Shown: positions 1 to 12,482, counted from the stretch's first letter. The stretch: 64,000 bases of DNA from Hymenoscyphus infarciens (GCA_001414345.1 LLCB01000286.1:1-64000); one strand, 5' to 3'. Numbers and translations: made by a program. Notes: generated by a model not told the origin, from the letters alone.

Positions 1-1759
1 CCCCCCCCCCCCCCTTTTCGACTTCATGTCGAACCAGTTCCGCCACGAGGCGTTAAACGACCTTCCAGGGCCACCCCCCTTTTCGAAAGACCCTCTAAAC
101 CCTTTCTGAATCATACCCGTACACCAAAGAACAGAAGATCCCGACGAAACAATAAGCGAGACTTCTCAAATGCGGACGATATATAGACGAGATAGCGGCA
201 CAAAAACAAAGGATAAAACGATCGGTTAGAGAGATGGAGAATAAAATTACAAGCGAACTTCAAAGTCAAGAACTCAAAAAAAACACCCCACCTCCGAACC
301 CTCACCGATCCGACCCTCATTCGACCCTCCTTTGCTTTTCAAAAACCCGAATTCAGACCTCTTTCGCTTAAGGGACACCGCTGCCCCTAATGCCTTCCTA
401 CCACTTCCCAACCCTCGAATCGGATACGAATCGGTCGAAATACGCTTTCTATCAGGACCAAAGAAGTGAGCTCTTAGCTGAGTTATCGCTGTCAATCCCG
501 ACCGAACATCATCCGACTCCACTCTGAACTTCCCTCGAACCAAAAGACTACGGTTACGGTACCGAGTCCCCGCCGGTACAAAGGTTGAAAGAGATAGAGG
601 TTAAAAGAGATAGAAGTGGAATTAGAAGAAGATTACGCTAAAGAAACGTTCGCTTTTCGAGTACGGCTATACTCAGAGAGAATAGGAACATATATAGGAC
701 AAGATTACACCTCAGCTCCGAAACCCGTCTGCTACTTCTAAGAGACGCTAGAATTACAACTTTGCTAAAATGGTAAACGATCTTTTAGCTATAGATAAGG
801 AGCAAAACCGAAGCACTTCGGTTTAGAATATCCCTCCATCTAGCTCCGAACTCTCTACGATCTAACAGCAACTCTTTCTTCGAAATCAGAAGATGAATAA
901 GTCCTTAAGTACCTCGAAGAGAACGAGGCGGCCTACGGGCCTAAGCAATACAGTTTCATACGACTAGACATCCGAACTTAGATGCTACCGTATCCGTAAC
1001 TACCCCTTTATTATCCTAGACTTCGGATAACATTTGACAAATTCGGCAACAACTTCGCCTTTGACCAGCCGAAACCCCACCGACTCTGATAAGAGTCTTA
1101 CATTCTTTACTTTCTTTCACTTCTAGCCGGGCCAGAAGTCCTTTTTTCATTTGAACTTTCGAATCGGATACGAATCGAATTAGTACGCTCTCAAAAGGAT
1201 AGTAACCTCTTAGCTAAGTTATCACTGTCTACGACATTATCGACTTTTCGGTTCCGACTTTACTCTAAACTTTTTCAGACCCACACTCTTTTAGTGAATT
1301 TTTCGAATCAAATGCGAATCGGTTGAAATACGCTCTCCATCAGGACGAAACCCAGAAGTAAGCTCTTAATTGAGTTATCGCTGTCAACCTTAACCGAACA
1401 CCATCCGACTCTTGCTTTGAACTTTTCTGATTTTTGAACTTTTTCCGACCTGCCAGACAGGATCGGACTACACTCTTTTAGCGAATGCTTGCTTTGATAT
1501 TAAAGGATTAGAAACGAAGTCTCTTTTACAAGTATCTACGAATTAGGTCGGTTACGATTCGGAACCCATCTTAACATCTCGTCTCGCTTATAATAAATTA
1601 CGATAAACAAAGCATCTACGAACTAGGTCAGCTACGATTCAGACCCTAACTTTCTCGCTTATAACAAATACGACAAATACAATACTTACGCCATCCTAAT
1701 TCGACCCTAAACGATAAGAGAGAGAAGACTTAGGACGAGTCTTTTTCAAGAGAGGGGGA
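1..1759. repeat. Repeat A, copy 1 (RIP-decayed, truncated by window start)
   Basis: This block begins with a C homopolymer and matches 10,488-12,983 in the same orientation; for example both carry the poly-C, the sequence around 'cgacttcatgtcgaac' and 'cgaaagaccctct', and both end at 'gagtctttttcaagagag'. Most differences between the copies are C/T or G/A transitions, as expected of RIP. Inside it, a degenerate unit starting 'gaatcggatacgaatcgg' recurs near 413, 1,157 and 1,303, so the repeat has internal direct repeats. Short open frames here show no recognisable domain and I do not treat them as genes. It may be a relic transposon or subtelomere-like repeat; the class cannot be named from what is visible. 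Confidence 0.75.
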
Positions 1760-1955
1760 TATGACGGCATGCCGTCCTATATAGCTGAGATTATATGGCA
1801 TATGCCGTACATATAAGGTTTCGGTAGTTGTTGTTTTACATTGTCTAATTTAGGAAGGTTACGTACGTCCGGGCTTTCGGACGTACTTCGTAGGGTTCGG
1901 GCTTTTGTATTAGCCGACGTATGTCGTTGTTCGGTTTCGTACCTCTTATATATTA
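1760..1955 (+). repeat. Repeat B, copy 1 (partial, with palindromic end)
   Basis: The copy starts exactly where repeat A ends, at 'tatgacggcatgccgtcc', which contains the 14-bp perfect palindrome GACGGCATGCCGTC. It is very similar to 8,331-8,530. The similarity fades near 1,955, so the copy is truncated. A 72-residue open frame overlapping it is shared with the 8.3-kb copy but is most simply explained by the DNA repeat. Confidence 0.7.
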
Positions 1956-2050
1956 GCATCGTTCAGAGCTGTCTTCGCTCTTTACCTTTAGTTTTCGCGT
2001 TAATAACCACGAATAGACTACTTCTCTACTCTACTCCTGCCTTATTATTA

Positions 2051-2230
2051 CACATATGAGAGTGCGTTCGAGACTAAATAATTACTAGGCACTAATACGG
2101 AAGAAAAGGAAAAACTATCCCTCTTCTAACTCTAGGAGAGTAGGCTATATATAAGAGGTTCAGATAGTATAAAAAGGGTCTAAAACCGAACAACGATATA
2201 CGTCGGCTAATATAAAAGCCCGAATCTACG
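2051..2230 (-). repeat. Repeat B, copy 2, left part (split by the LTR element)
   Basis: This reverse-oriented B copy stops at 'aatctacg' and resumes after the retrotransposon at 8,061 ('taacctttctaaaacag'), running to about 8,153. Uninterrupted copies near 9,065 and 13,443 read 'cctacgtaacc' straight through. That proves the split and gives the empty site for the insertion. Confidence 0.8.
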
Positions 2231-2432
2231 TGTAATAGTCCTAGTTACATACGTTACTCACGTAACCAGGTTAGCCCGAGGCTTTGCCGAGGCTTTGCCA
2301 AGGCTTCGCTTAATATATATAAATAAAGCTAGAGTGCCTAAACTCTTTGCTTTTCTCTTTAGTTTAGTTTTCCTTAATATTAGATACTATTCTATAAGTA
2401 CTCTCTTTATATATTTATAGAGAGCTATTATA
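2231..2432 (+). repeat. 5' LTR of the Gypsy element
   Basis: This 202-bp LTR is paired with the 3' LTR of identical length. It contains three near-identical 11-bp direct repeats of the type 'gaggctttgcc' at about 2,279-2,310. It keeps more C and G than the 3' LTR: nearly all differences are C-to-T or G-to-A in the 3' copy, so the 5' copy suffered less RIP. Confidence 0.9.
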
Positions 2433-5400
2433 CTAAAACTAAACTCTCTTTCTTTACTTAGGAAGGCTTTTTCTAATATTCTAATAATAATATATATATT
2501 TACTTATATTAAATCTACTAAATTTACTATCCTCCTTTATAAAGCCTAACCTATTTACGTTAAGTAGTAAGGTCTAGCGTTCTTCTATTAGCTATATCGA
2601 GTCCTTTAAAAGTAACCTATTAATCTAAGAACTATTCTACTCTATTTTAGAGTTAGTAGAGCTAATCCCTCTTCTCTCTTCTATTAATATTATATCCTAA
2701 TCTAGCTTAAGAACTTAATCTAAAAAAACATATATACTAGCTATTACTATACTACTACTACTACCTCCTCTTATTAAGGCAACTACTAGTTCTTTATAGT
2801 ATAAGATCTCTAAATCACCTACGCTTAACTCTACTCTATAATAAATCCTTAAAGTAATAACCTTATTAATAAGTAAAGTTTATAAACTTAAAGTAAATAC
2901 TTTAAATATAGCTAGTACTTCTTATTAATATACCTCTATTTAGCTATAAACTCTTAATATAACTTATTCCTCTTCTATAGTTCTATTATTAAAGAAGATA
3001 AGTAGAATAGCTAATCCTTAATAATTTACTATAAAAGATGAATTTACCTATATAACCTAAGAAACTAAAATCCTAGTAAAGTTATCTATTAATACTAACT
3101 ACTTTAAGTCTAAAGAAGTAAGAATAAATTTAATTTACTACTATACTTCTAGAAGAGCCTAAAACTATATTTACTTAAGATATAAGTTTAATACTATTAA
3201 TTAGTTTAGTAGTTATAAAGAGATATTAACTTACCTCTAAAATATTACTATTAGCTCTTACTTATACTAAGAAGCTTATATCTAATATTAAGACCTTATT
3301 ATATTAAAGATAAAAACTTTCTATAACTTCTATACTAAGTTCTAATAACTTATAAATAAAGCTAAAGTTCTCTTATAAGACTAGGTAGAAGACTTATAGA
3401 ATAAGTTAACTTCTATACTATACTAATCTCTTATTATTACTAAGTTCTAAGCTAAGAGAGATATAAACTCCTTTTATAATCTTATAAGTAGTATTAATAG
3501 TAACCTTTAAAATCTCGCTTCTTAAAAGGTATAAGTAATAAACTTTCTTCTTACCTCGAACCTATATACGCCTACTCCTATACCTACTAGCTCTTCTTCC
3601 TTTATAGCCTCTTTTATCCCTCTTAGACGCTCTAACACCTCTACTATAAATAACCGCTTAACTCTAGAATTATTAGATAAGTACTTTAACTATAGTAAGC
3701 CTAGTTATTATATTAAGAATTATTTAAAGCTAAGAATATATAGAGTTAACCTTAAAAAGCTTAAAGAAGAAGATACTAGCTTAGAGTTAGGAAATAAAGA
3801 AGCTTAAGAGAAGACTCCTCTTTAGGTAAATATAAGATTAATCTCTCTAAGATTAATCTATAATTATTAATTAGTAGAAAAGCGTTTACTTTACTTAGTA
3901 TAATAACTATTAATAGATTTAGTATATAAACTACTATTTTTAATAACTTTAAAGTAAATACCTTTTCTTTTATAAATATATAACTTAGTTATAACCTTAT
4001 AAAGTTCTATAGTTTAAAGACTAAAAGACTTTCTACTTTTATTAAGATTTATAGATATAATAGAGAAATTAGAAGTAAAGCTATATACTATCTCCTTTTA
4101 AATTATATCTTAAATAGTTATAAATTCTTTAATATACTATTTATTCTCTTAGACTTAGATCTATATAATATTATCCTTAGTTAGAGGTTCTTTAAGTACT
4201 TTTATATTAATATTAATATAACTTATTAAAAACTACTCTAGCCTAATAACCTTAAGCTTTACTTCTCTACTTAATAACTAACTCCTCTCTCTTAAGACGC
4301 TATATAACTAAAAGACTTTATACCCTCTTATTAAGATAAAGCTAATACTTATAACTAAGCTATAGAAATAGATAAACAGTACTAATAAGGTAGAAAGCTC
4401 TTAAAACCTATAGATTACCTTAAAATTAATACTATAACCTTAGCTAGTTATATCTTAACTATATATAGTAAAGGGGGCTATAAGTCTTTAATATAAGTAA
4501 AATACTAGGTTATAAAGAAAGAACTTAAAAGCGTTATAAAGAAGGTACTTGCTCTAGTATACTATTAGAAACCCTTTATCTTAAAGAAGTCGAACTCTAT
4601 TATCGACATTTTAGCTATTTTAGCTATAGAAATGTATTATTACTTACTTTAAAAGAATAGTAAGATATTTACTATAAGTATATATAAAATCAACACTATT
4701 ATAGCTAATTAAGAACTAGATATAGCCTCTAATATTACTCTTCTTAATAAGTATTAGAACTTTAAAGAGGTATTTTCTAAGACGATCTTAGACTCCCTTC
4801 TACCTTACTAATACTATAACTATAAGATTAATCTTAAAGGTCTAAATATTCTTAGATATTCTCCTCTATATAAGATATTTATAGAAGAGTTATTAGCTAT
4901 AAAGGAATATATCTTAGAGAATCTCTATAAAGGGTTTATTAAATATAGCTAGTCTCTTTTTACTACTTCTATTCTATTTATAAAGAAAGTAGATAGAAGG
5001 CTACGTTTCTATATTAACTTCTAAAAACTTAATAATCTTACTTAAAAAGACTACTATCTATTACCTCTAATTAATAAAACACTTATATATATTAGTTAAG
5101 CTTATATTTTTACTAAGCTAGATATCTAGTAAGCCTTCTACTATATATAAATAGATTTAGACGTTAAGGAATTAACTACTTTTTATACTTATTATAGAAT
5201 ATATAAGTATAAAGTCTTACTATTTAGTCTAATAAATAGCTTATCTACCTACTAGCGTTATATAAACAACGTTCTATTTAACTATTTAAATAACTTCTAC
5301 TCTACCTACTTAGATAATATCCTTATCTACTTATTAAACGTTCTTAAATATAAAGAGTATATATAAAAAGTCTTTTAACGTCTTAAAAATACTAGGTTAT

Positions 5401-7853
5401 AAGTTAATATTAAGAAGTATAAGTTTAATATTAAGAAGATAAAATACCTTAGGTTTATTATTAGTATTAATAATATTAAAGTAGACTTTAAAAAGGTCTT
5501 AGTAGTATAGAAATAGTAAGCTCTAAAGATAGTAAAAGGTGTTTAAAGCTTTTTTAGTTTTTATAACTTCTACTAAAGGTTTATCTAAAACTATAGTATA
5601 ATTATAAAGCTCTTAGTATACTTAATATAGAATAACGTGCCTTTTACTTTTAATAAGGAGTACTAAGAAGTGTTTAAAGACCTAAAGATAGTACTTACCT
5701 TTATACTAATCCTCTACTACTACTCTCTTAACCTCTCTACTATAATTAAGATAAATACTTTAGATAAAATTATTACTAGAGTATTATAATAATAATAAGC
5801 TAATAGAGAATAGTACCTCGTAGTCTACTTTAGTAAGACTATGTCTCTAGTTAAGTATAACTATGAAATATATAATAAAGAGCTACTTACTATTATACGC
5901 TTACTTATAGAATAGAGACTAGAACTATAAAGTACTTATTTAAAAATCTATATTTATACTAATTATAAAGCACTTAAGTACTTTATAACTACTAAGTAAC
6001 TTACTACTTATTAAGTAAGATAGGCTAAAGCCTTAGCTAAGTACTATTTTATTATTATATTTTATTTAAGATATAAGAATAGTAAAATAGATACTTTAAC
6101 TTATAAAGTAAATAAAATACGTTTATAGAAGAAACTTAAAGAGTAGTACTAGACCTATATACTTCTAATAAAGAAATAAGTTAATATAGAAGCGCTTAAA
6201 GACCTAAAGGTTAAAATAAGCTTAATTACGCTAGCTCTAGTTAATAATAACTACTTTTAAGAATTATTTATACTTTTAAAACGAATCTACTAAGTAAATA
6301 AGAATACTATAATACTTTAAGTTATATAAGTATAAGCTAAAACTAATACTAATTCTCTATATACTCTAGAGAAAGGCTTTTTACTTTACTAAAACTATTT
6401 AGTAGTACTAGATATAGATATACTAAGAATAGACCTAATTTATAAGACTTATAATTAGATACTTTTAGCTTACTTAAGAAGGGATAAGACCTACTAGATT
6501 CTACGTTTAAGATATATCTAGTAAAATATAAAAGCTAATATTATAAGATATATATAAAACTATTATAAATATAGAAGAGTAGACGTTTTTTAAGATAAAA
6601 CACCTAGCTATCTATATCTACTCCTAGTACTACTATATATATAGTAATATATAACTATAGATTTTAAGTCCTTTCTAGTTAATAAGTATAGTTATAATAA
6701 CGTGTTTATAGTAATAGACTACTTATCTAAGTAGTTTATTTTAATACTCTATTATAAAAACATTACTTTTAAATAGATAGTAAGGTTATATATTAAACAT
6801 ATTCTATAATACTATAGGATTCTAGAAAGTATAATATTAGATAAAGGCTCTTACTTTATTACTACGTTCTAGAGAGAGTTTACTTAAATCCTAGGTATTC
6901 GGCTTCGACTCTTAACTATAAACTACGCTTAAATAGATAGCTAGACTAAGATTATAAATTAATACCTTAATTAGTACTTATAGCTATATATTAATTATTA
7001 TTATACTATTTAGTCTAAGATCCTTCTAATAATAGACTATAGGTAGTTAGTACTACCTTATAGTACTATTAGAATATTACCTTTTAAGTTATAAAAGAGA
7101 TATATACTAAGAACCTCGTTTAACTAGTAAATACTAGAACTAGCTAATATAAAAGAATAGCTATTATAAGAAGAGGCTATAGTAGTTATAAAGATAATCT
7201 AAGAGGTCTTAGACGTCGGCTAAGTAAATATATTAAAAGCTTAATAGAAGAAGGAATAAGATATAAATAAATATAGATAAGACGTCGATTTTAGAGTAGA
7301 AGATATAGTCTTTATTATAATAAAGAACTAAGTAACTTAATAACTAAGCTAAAAGCTAGACTACTAGATAGCTAGCTCTTTTAAGATTCTTAAGAAAGTA
7401 GGTTCTACTTTCTAATTACAACTACTAGCTTCTATTAAAGTTTACTCTATCTTCGCCTCTAAGAAGTTATATAAGGCTATAGATAATCTCTTACTAGGAT
7501 AGATAGTTATACTACTTCTATTAATTATTATAAATAAAGAAGGGGAATAGAAGGTTAAAGAAATACTAGCTAGTAAGAAGAGATAGTAGTCTCTCTATTA
7601 CTAAATTAAGTAGAAAGGCTATAATAAAGACCTTAATTAGTATCTAGCTTAATAACTAATATATACACTATAACTAGTAGAGAGGTTCTATTTAGAGAAG
7701 CTAAAAATAGCTAGTCTTCTAGAAGCTCTTCTACTATAGAAAGTAGTATATAAGGCTAGGAGAGAGAATTATAATAAGCTAGAGCTTAATACTCCTATAT
7801 TAAAAGAGAATAAAGCTACTTAGTTATAAGAGGCCCTTTTAAAGAGGGAGTAG

Positions 7854-8055
7854 TATAATAGTCCTAGTTATATACGTTACTTACGTAACTAGGTTAGCTT
7901 AAGGCTTTACTAAGGCTTTGCTAAGGCTTCGCTTAATATATATAAATAAAGCTAGAGTGTCTACACTCTTCGCTTTTCTCTTTAGTTTAGTTTTCCTTAA
8001 TATTAGATACTATTCTATAAGTACTCTCTTTATATATTTATAGAGAGCTATTATA
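7854..8055 (+). repeat. 3' LTR of the Gypsy element
   Basis: This is the 202-bp partner of 2,231-2,432. It starts TATAATAG (TGTAATAG with one G-to-A change), follows a polypurine tract, and ends immediately before the target duplication CTACG. Confidence 0.9.
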
Positions 8056-8060
8056 CTACG

Positions 8061-8153
8061 TAACCTTTCTAAAACAGATAATATAAGATAATAACTACTA
8101 AAATCTTATATATAACAAGTACTTCTAGCTATCTAGAATAGTATACTATTATA
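8061..8153 (-). repeat. Repeat B, copy 2, right part
   Basis: This continues the reverse-oriented B copy interrupted by the LTR retrotransposon and ends 'gtatactattata'. Joined to 2,051-2,230 it restores one B copy. Confidence 0.75.
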
Positions 8154-8162
8154 ATATACGTC

Positions 8163-8330
8163 TATACGTCTATCTAGACTTTCAGACGTACTTCGTAGAG
8201 TTTAGGTTTTTATATTAGCTACTATATATTATTATTTAGTTGCGAACCTCTTTTATATTATCTAAACCTCTTATATATAGCTGTCTACTCTTTGTAATAG
8301 CCTATTACCTAGGCTATTCTTATGACGGCA
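8163..8330 (+). repeat. Repeat B fragment
   Basis: A forward fragment of B, lacking its first ~120 bp, that includes the 'cagacgtacttcgtag' and 'aacctcttatatatag' segments. It is adjacent to the next full copy. No gene is seen. Confidence 0.6.
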
Positions 8331-8672
8331 TGCCGTCCTATATAGCCGATATTACGTGGCATATGCCGTATATATTAGCTTTCGGTAGTTGTTGTTTTAT
8401 ATTGTCTAATTTAGGAAGGTTACGTACGTCCGGGCTTTCGGACGTACTTCGTAGAGTTCGGGCTTTTGTATTAGCCGACGTATGTCGTTATTCGGTTTTA
8501 TACCCCTTTTTATATTATCTGAAACCTCTTATATATAGCAGCCTACTCCTAGAGTTAGAAAAGGCTAGTTATTATTTTCTTCCGTATTAGAGCCTAGTAT
8601 CTACATACGTTATTCTACTATACGCACTCCTATATGCCTCTACTGTAGTTATATGTATTTCGTGCTATTATA
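8331..8672 (+). repeat. Repeat B, near-complete copy
   Basis: It begins TATGACGGCATGCCGTCC (palindromic end) and finishes 'tttcgtgctattata', about 342 bp. A 116-residue open frame spans the junction of two B copies and encodes nothing recognisable, so I regard it as a by-product of the repeat. Confidence 0.75.
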
Positions 8673-8857
8673 ATTCTAAATAGCTAGAAGTACCTGCTAT
8701 ATATAAGGTTTTAGTAGCTATTACTTTATATTATCTATTTTAGAAAGGTTATATATATCTAGGCTTTTAGACGTACTTTATAGAGTTTAGGCTTTTATAT
8801 TAGCCGACGTATATCGTTATTCGGTTTTAGAACCTCTATATATAGTAGCTTACTTCT
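8673..8857 (+). repeat. Repeat B fragment
   Basis: A forward B fragment starting at 'attctaaatagctagaag' and running into the inverted copy that follows. It is heavily AT-shifted. Confidence 0.6.
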
Positions 8858-9166
8858 TATAATAGTACGAAATATATACTACTACAAAAGAGGTATATAG
8901 AAGTGCGTTCGGCAGAATAACATGCGTAGATACTAGGCTCTAATACGGAAGAAAAGGAAAAACTATCCCTCTTCTACTCTAGGAGTAGGCTACTATATAT
9001 AAGAGGTTTAGATAATACAAAAGGGTCCGAGACCGAATAACCTCGGCTAATACAAAAGCTCAAACCTACGTAACCTTCCTAAAACAGACAATGTAAGACA
9101 GTAACTGCTAAAACCCCATATGTGGCAGGTACTCCCAGCTATCTAGGATAACGGCATACTGTCACA
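8858..9166 (-). repeat. Repeat B, best-preserved copy
   Basis: This reverse copy of 309 bp runs from TATAATAGTACGAAATA to 'ataacggcatactgtcaca'. Read in its own direction it starts TGTGACAGTATGCCGTTATC. It retains many CA and TG dinucleotides (for example 'acagacaatgtaagacag' and 'ccccatatgtggcaggt') that are TA or AT in every other copy. It therefore looks closest to the ancestral sequence. The two ends resemble each other as TGTGAC(G/A)G-type termini if RIP changes are discounted, suggesting a short terminal inverted repeat; this is inference. Confidence 0.75.
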
Positions 9167-9295
9167 CTTCTAGAGTTAGAAGAGAGATAGTTTTTCCTTT
9201 TCTTCTATATTAGAGCCTAGTATTTATATACGTTATTCTGCTAAATATACTCTTATATACCTCTTCTATAGTTATATATATTTCGTACTATTATA
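9167..9295 (+). repeat. Repeat B, 3' fragment
   Basis: Forward fragment with the 'gatagtttttccttttctt' and 'agagcctagta' segments, ending 'cgtactattata'. Confidence 0.6.
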
Positions 9296-9329
9296 TAAAA
9301 AGGAAAAACTCTTCTTCGCTAGTAATAGT

Positions 9330-9486
9330 ATAAATAATATCTCTTTTAAGCTTTTTATTAATCGACCTTCTTACTTATAATAAAAACAATAAAATACGAT
9401 AAATATAATAACTTATACTATCTTAATTCGACTTTAAACGATAAGATAGAGAAGACTTAGAACGAGTCTTTTTTAAGAGAGAGAGA
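9330..9486 (+). repeat. Repeat A fragment
   Basis: The segment through 'actttaaacgataagatag' and 'acgagtcttttttaagag' matches the last ~150 bp of repeat A and, as in both larger A copies, is followed directly by a B copy. The recurring A-B junction suggests A and B may be parts of one longer ancestral repeat. Confidence 0.6.
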
Positions 9487-9810
9487 TATAATAGCCTATT
9501 ATCTAGGCTATTCTAGATAGCTAGAAGTATCTACTATATATAAGTTTTCAGTAGTTATTATCTTATATTATCTGTTTTAGAAAGATTACGTAGGTTTAGG
9601 CTTTTATATTAGCCGACGTATATCGTTATTTAGTTTTAGACTCTTTTATACTATCCGAACCTCTTATATATAGTAGCCTACTCTTCTAGAGTTAGAAAAG
9701 GCTAGTTTATTCTTTTATTCTATATTAGAGCCTAGTATTTACGTATATTATTCTGCTAAACGTACTTCTATATACCTCTTCTATAGTAGTATATATTTTA
9801 TACTATTATA
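9487..9810 (+). repeat. Repeat B copy
   Basis: Forward copy from TATAATAGCC to 'atactattata' (324 bp), strongly RIP-shifted. Confidence 0.7.
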
Positions 9811-9827
9811 ATATAGAAGTACGTTTA

Positions 9828-10140
9828 TATAATAGTATACTATTCTAGATAGCTAGGAGTATCTGCTATATATAAGGTTTTAGTAGTTATTGTCTTATAT
9901 TATCTGTTTTAGGAAGATTATATAGGTTTAAGCTTTTATTTTAGCTAACGTATAATATTAGTTAGTTTCAGACCCTTTTATACTATCTGAACCTCTTATA
10001 TATAGTAGTCTACTTCTAGAGTAGAAGAGAGATAGTTTTTCCTTTTCTTCTATATTAGAGCCTAGTATTTATATATATTATTCTACTAAACGTACTCCTA
10101 TATACCTCTTCTATAGTTATATATATTTCGTACTATTATA
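9828..10140 (+). repeat. Repeat B copy
   Basis: Forward copy of 313 bp from TATAATAGTATACTATTC to 'cgtactattata'. The 'aaaaaggaaaaactc' tract after it also follows the copy ending at 9,295, so the flank was duplicated together with the element. Confidence 0.7.
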
Positions 10141-10487
10141 TAAAAAGGAAAAACTCGACTTCGCTAGTAATAGCTTTTATAATATCTCTTTTAAACTTAT
10201 TATCGCTCCTTTTATTTTCGAATATAACTTAGCTTAGATTTAGACTAGGATAATAATATTCTCAAATAGCTAGGTAATTAGAGACTACCTAGATAGCTAG
10301 TAATATTAGGGTTTAGTATTAGTTTTAGATAGCTAGTAAAAAGTATGTTTTATATATTAAGGAAGTAGGAATATACTAAGTGCTCTAAAGGCTTCTAATA
10401 ACCCTCTCTATATAAGGACTGTTATACACAGGTTTAGTAAATAAGTTAATATACTATAGTTATTATGAAGGCTTCCGAATCTGCTCT
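10141..10487. other. AT-rich spacer, no gene
   Basis: RIP-like AT-rich DNA with short 'ctagatagctagtaa'-type fragments. I see no coding potential; it ends at the poly-C tract that opens the second copy of repeat A. Confidence 0.5.
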
Positions 10488-12227
10488 TACCCCCCCCCCC
10501 CCTCTTTTCGACTTTATGTTGAACTAGTTCTGCTACGAGGCGTTGAACAACCTTCTAGGGCTACCTCTCTTTTCGAAAGACCCTCTGAACCCTTTCTAAA
10601 TTACACCTGTATACTAAGATTAAGAAGATCTTAAAGAAATAATAATAGTTAAAGAGACTAATAAGACTTCTTAAATATAGATAATATATAGAAGAGATAG
10701 TAGTATATAAAGGATAAAACGATTAGTTAGAGAGATAGAGGACAAAATTACAAGCGAACTCCAAAGTCAACAACTTAAAAAAACACTCCGTCTCCGAACT
10801 CTCTCTGATCCGACTCTTCTTTGCTTTCAAAGCCCGAATTTAGACCTCTTTCGCTTAAGGGACACCGCTGCCTCTAATACCTTTCTACTACTTCCTAACT
10901 CTCGAATTAGATACGAATCAGTTGAAATACGCTTTCTATTAGAACGAAACTTAGAAGTAAGCTCTTAGCTAAGTTATTACTATCTTTAATAATACTAACT
11001 AAACATTATTTAAAAGAGATAAAAGTAGAATTAGAAGAAGATTATATTAAAGAAACGTTTGCTTTTTGAGTATAGCTATACTTAGAGAGAATAGGAATAG
11101 TTCTTTTATATATAAGATAAGATTATATCTTAGCTCTAGAATACGTCTACTACTCTTAAGAGATACTAGAATTATAACTCTGGATAAGAAGAGATACTAA
11201 AGTACTAGATATTTAGAAACGACTACGCCTATTGATATCAGTACTCTAGTTCAAAAGAATACCTCTCCCTTCTTATCTAGTTTAGCTCCGAGCTCTCTAT
11301 AATATAACAGCGACTCTTCTTCGAAATCGGAAGATGACGAATAAGTCCTTAAGTACCCCGATTCAGGGAGGAACAAGGTAATATAATAACTTCGGCATCA
11401 AGTTCATTTGACTAGCTGAAACTACTCCTTTTATTATCTTAAACTTAGATAACAATTTCAACTTCGACAACTTAGTAACAACTTCGCCTTTAACCCGTTG
11501 AAACTACTTCTTTTATTATCTTAAACTTTGAATAGTGTTTTTAACATTTGGTAATAAACTCTTTTAACTAGCTAAGACTCTACTAACTCTAGTATAGAGT
11601 CTTATATTCTTTACTTTCTTTTTACTTCTAGCTAAGCTAGAAGTTTTATTCAAATTCGAATCAGATACGAATTAGTATACTCTTAAAATAAGCTCTTAAC
11701 TAAGTTATCACTATTACCTATAACGTTACTTCTCGATATTCGCCTCTAACTCTACTTTAAACTTTTTCTACTTTGAACTTTTTCTATTTTAAACTTTTTC
11801 TAATTTTTACTTTAAACTTTTTCCGACCTCCTAGACAGATCAGACTACACTCTTTTAGTGAACACGAATACTTACTTTTAATATAGAAGGATTAGTACAG
11901 TATCTCGTACGTACTAAAAGTCGGAAACGACTAAATCGAAAATCGCAAATCGTAATTCGTAAAGTGTTACTTTTTATAAGTATAAAATATAATATTTTTA
12001 AATTTTAACTTCTCTCTCTCTCCTTCTCCCCTCTCCTCTCTCTCTCCTTCTCTCCTCGTCTCTCTATATTAAGACTAGACAGTCTTAACTATAGTAACTA
12101 ATTAGAGGATAGAGAGAGAGAACGAGTATTATATATATAGTAGTAACATCGCCTTCTTACTATCGCCTCCTTACTCTCTATTACCTAACTCCTATATCGT
12201 ATTCTTTCTATAATTTTTAGATAAATA

Positions 12228-12315
12228 AGAGAGAAAGAGAGGAAGAGAGAAGAGGGAAGAGAGGAAGAGAGAAGAGGGGAAGAAGGAAGAGAGGAAGAGA
12301 GAAGAGGGTAGAGAG
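12228..12315. repeat. Purine-rich (GA) low-complexity tract
   Basis: Imperfect 'agaggaagagagaagaggg' repeats inside the TIR element. They follow a CT-rich tract at about 12,007-12,065, giving opposite-strand purine asymmetry. Confidence 0.7.
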
Positions 12316-12482
12316 AATGTTTACTTTAAACTCCTCTTACCTACGCTAGGAAAAACCTTCTCCTAGAATATTTACTACCTCCTACTCTCTCCTTTACTTA
12401 CTCTCTTACCTTACCCTTATTCTTCTCCTACTCTCTTCTACACTCTCTTAGTATAAGTAATATATACCTAGATAGAAGAATA

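Larger units (their letters stand above)
2231..8055 (+). mobile_element. Ty3/Gypsy-type LTR retrotransposon, RIP-inactivated, nested in repeat B
   Basis: The element is 5,825 bp with 202-bp LTRs at 2,231-2,432 and 7,854-8,055. It is flanked by the 5-bp target duplication CTACG (2,226-2,230 and 8,056-8,060). LTR ends are TGTAATAG...CTATTATA, consistent with TGTAATAG/CTATTACA before RIP. A purine-rich polypurine tract (AAAGAGGGAG, 7,841-7,850) precedes the 3' LTR. Pol relics lie in the Gypsy order: a decayed reverse-transcriptase core (Y-L-D-N-I-L-I-Y, about 5,303-5,330), an RNase H-like segment near 5,745-5,790, then integrase-like sequence from about 6,400 to 7,300. The Cys/His-like stretch near 3,675-3,725 may be the gag zinc knuckle. 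Every frame is full of stops, and CA and TG dinucleotides are almost absent. The element cannot encode its own transposition. Copia is unlikely because RT precedes integrase. Confidence 0.9.

Noticed and set aside
111..543. Reverse-strand open frames in repeat A
   Set aside because: The corresponding part of copy 2 is disrupted and there is no protein-like signal; RIP-affected repeat.
8240..8590. 116-codon open frame similar to the 72-codon frame at 1,841-2,059
   Set aside because: The similarity is shared repeat B DNA; the frame crosses a B-B junction and shows no domain.
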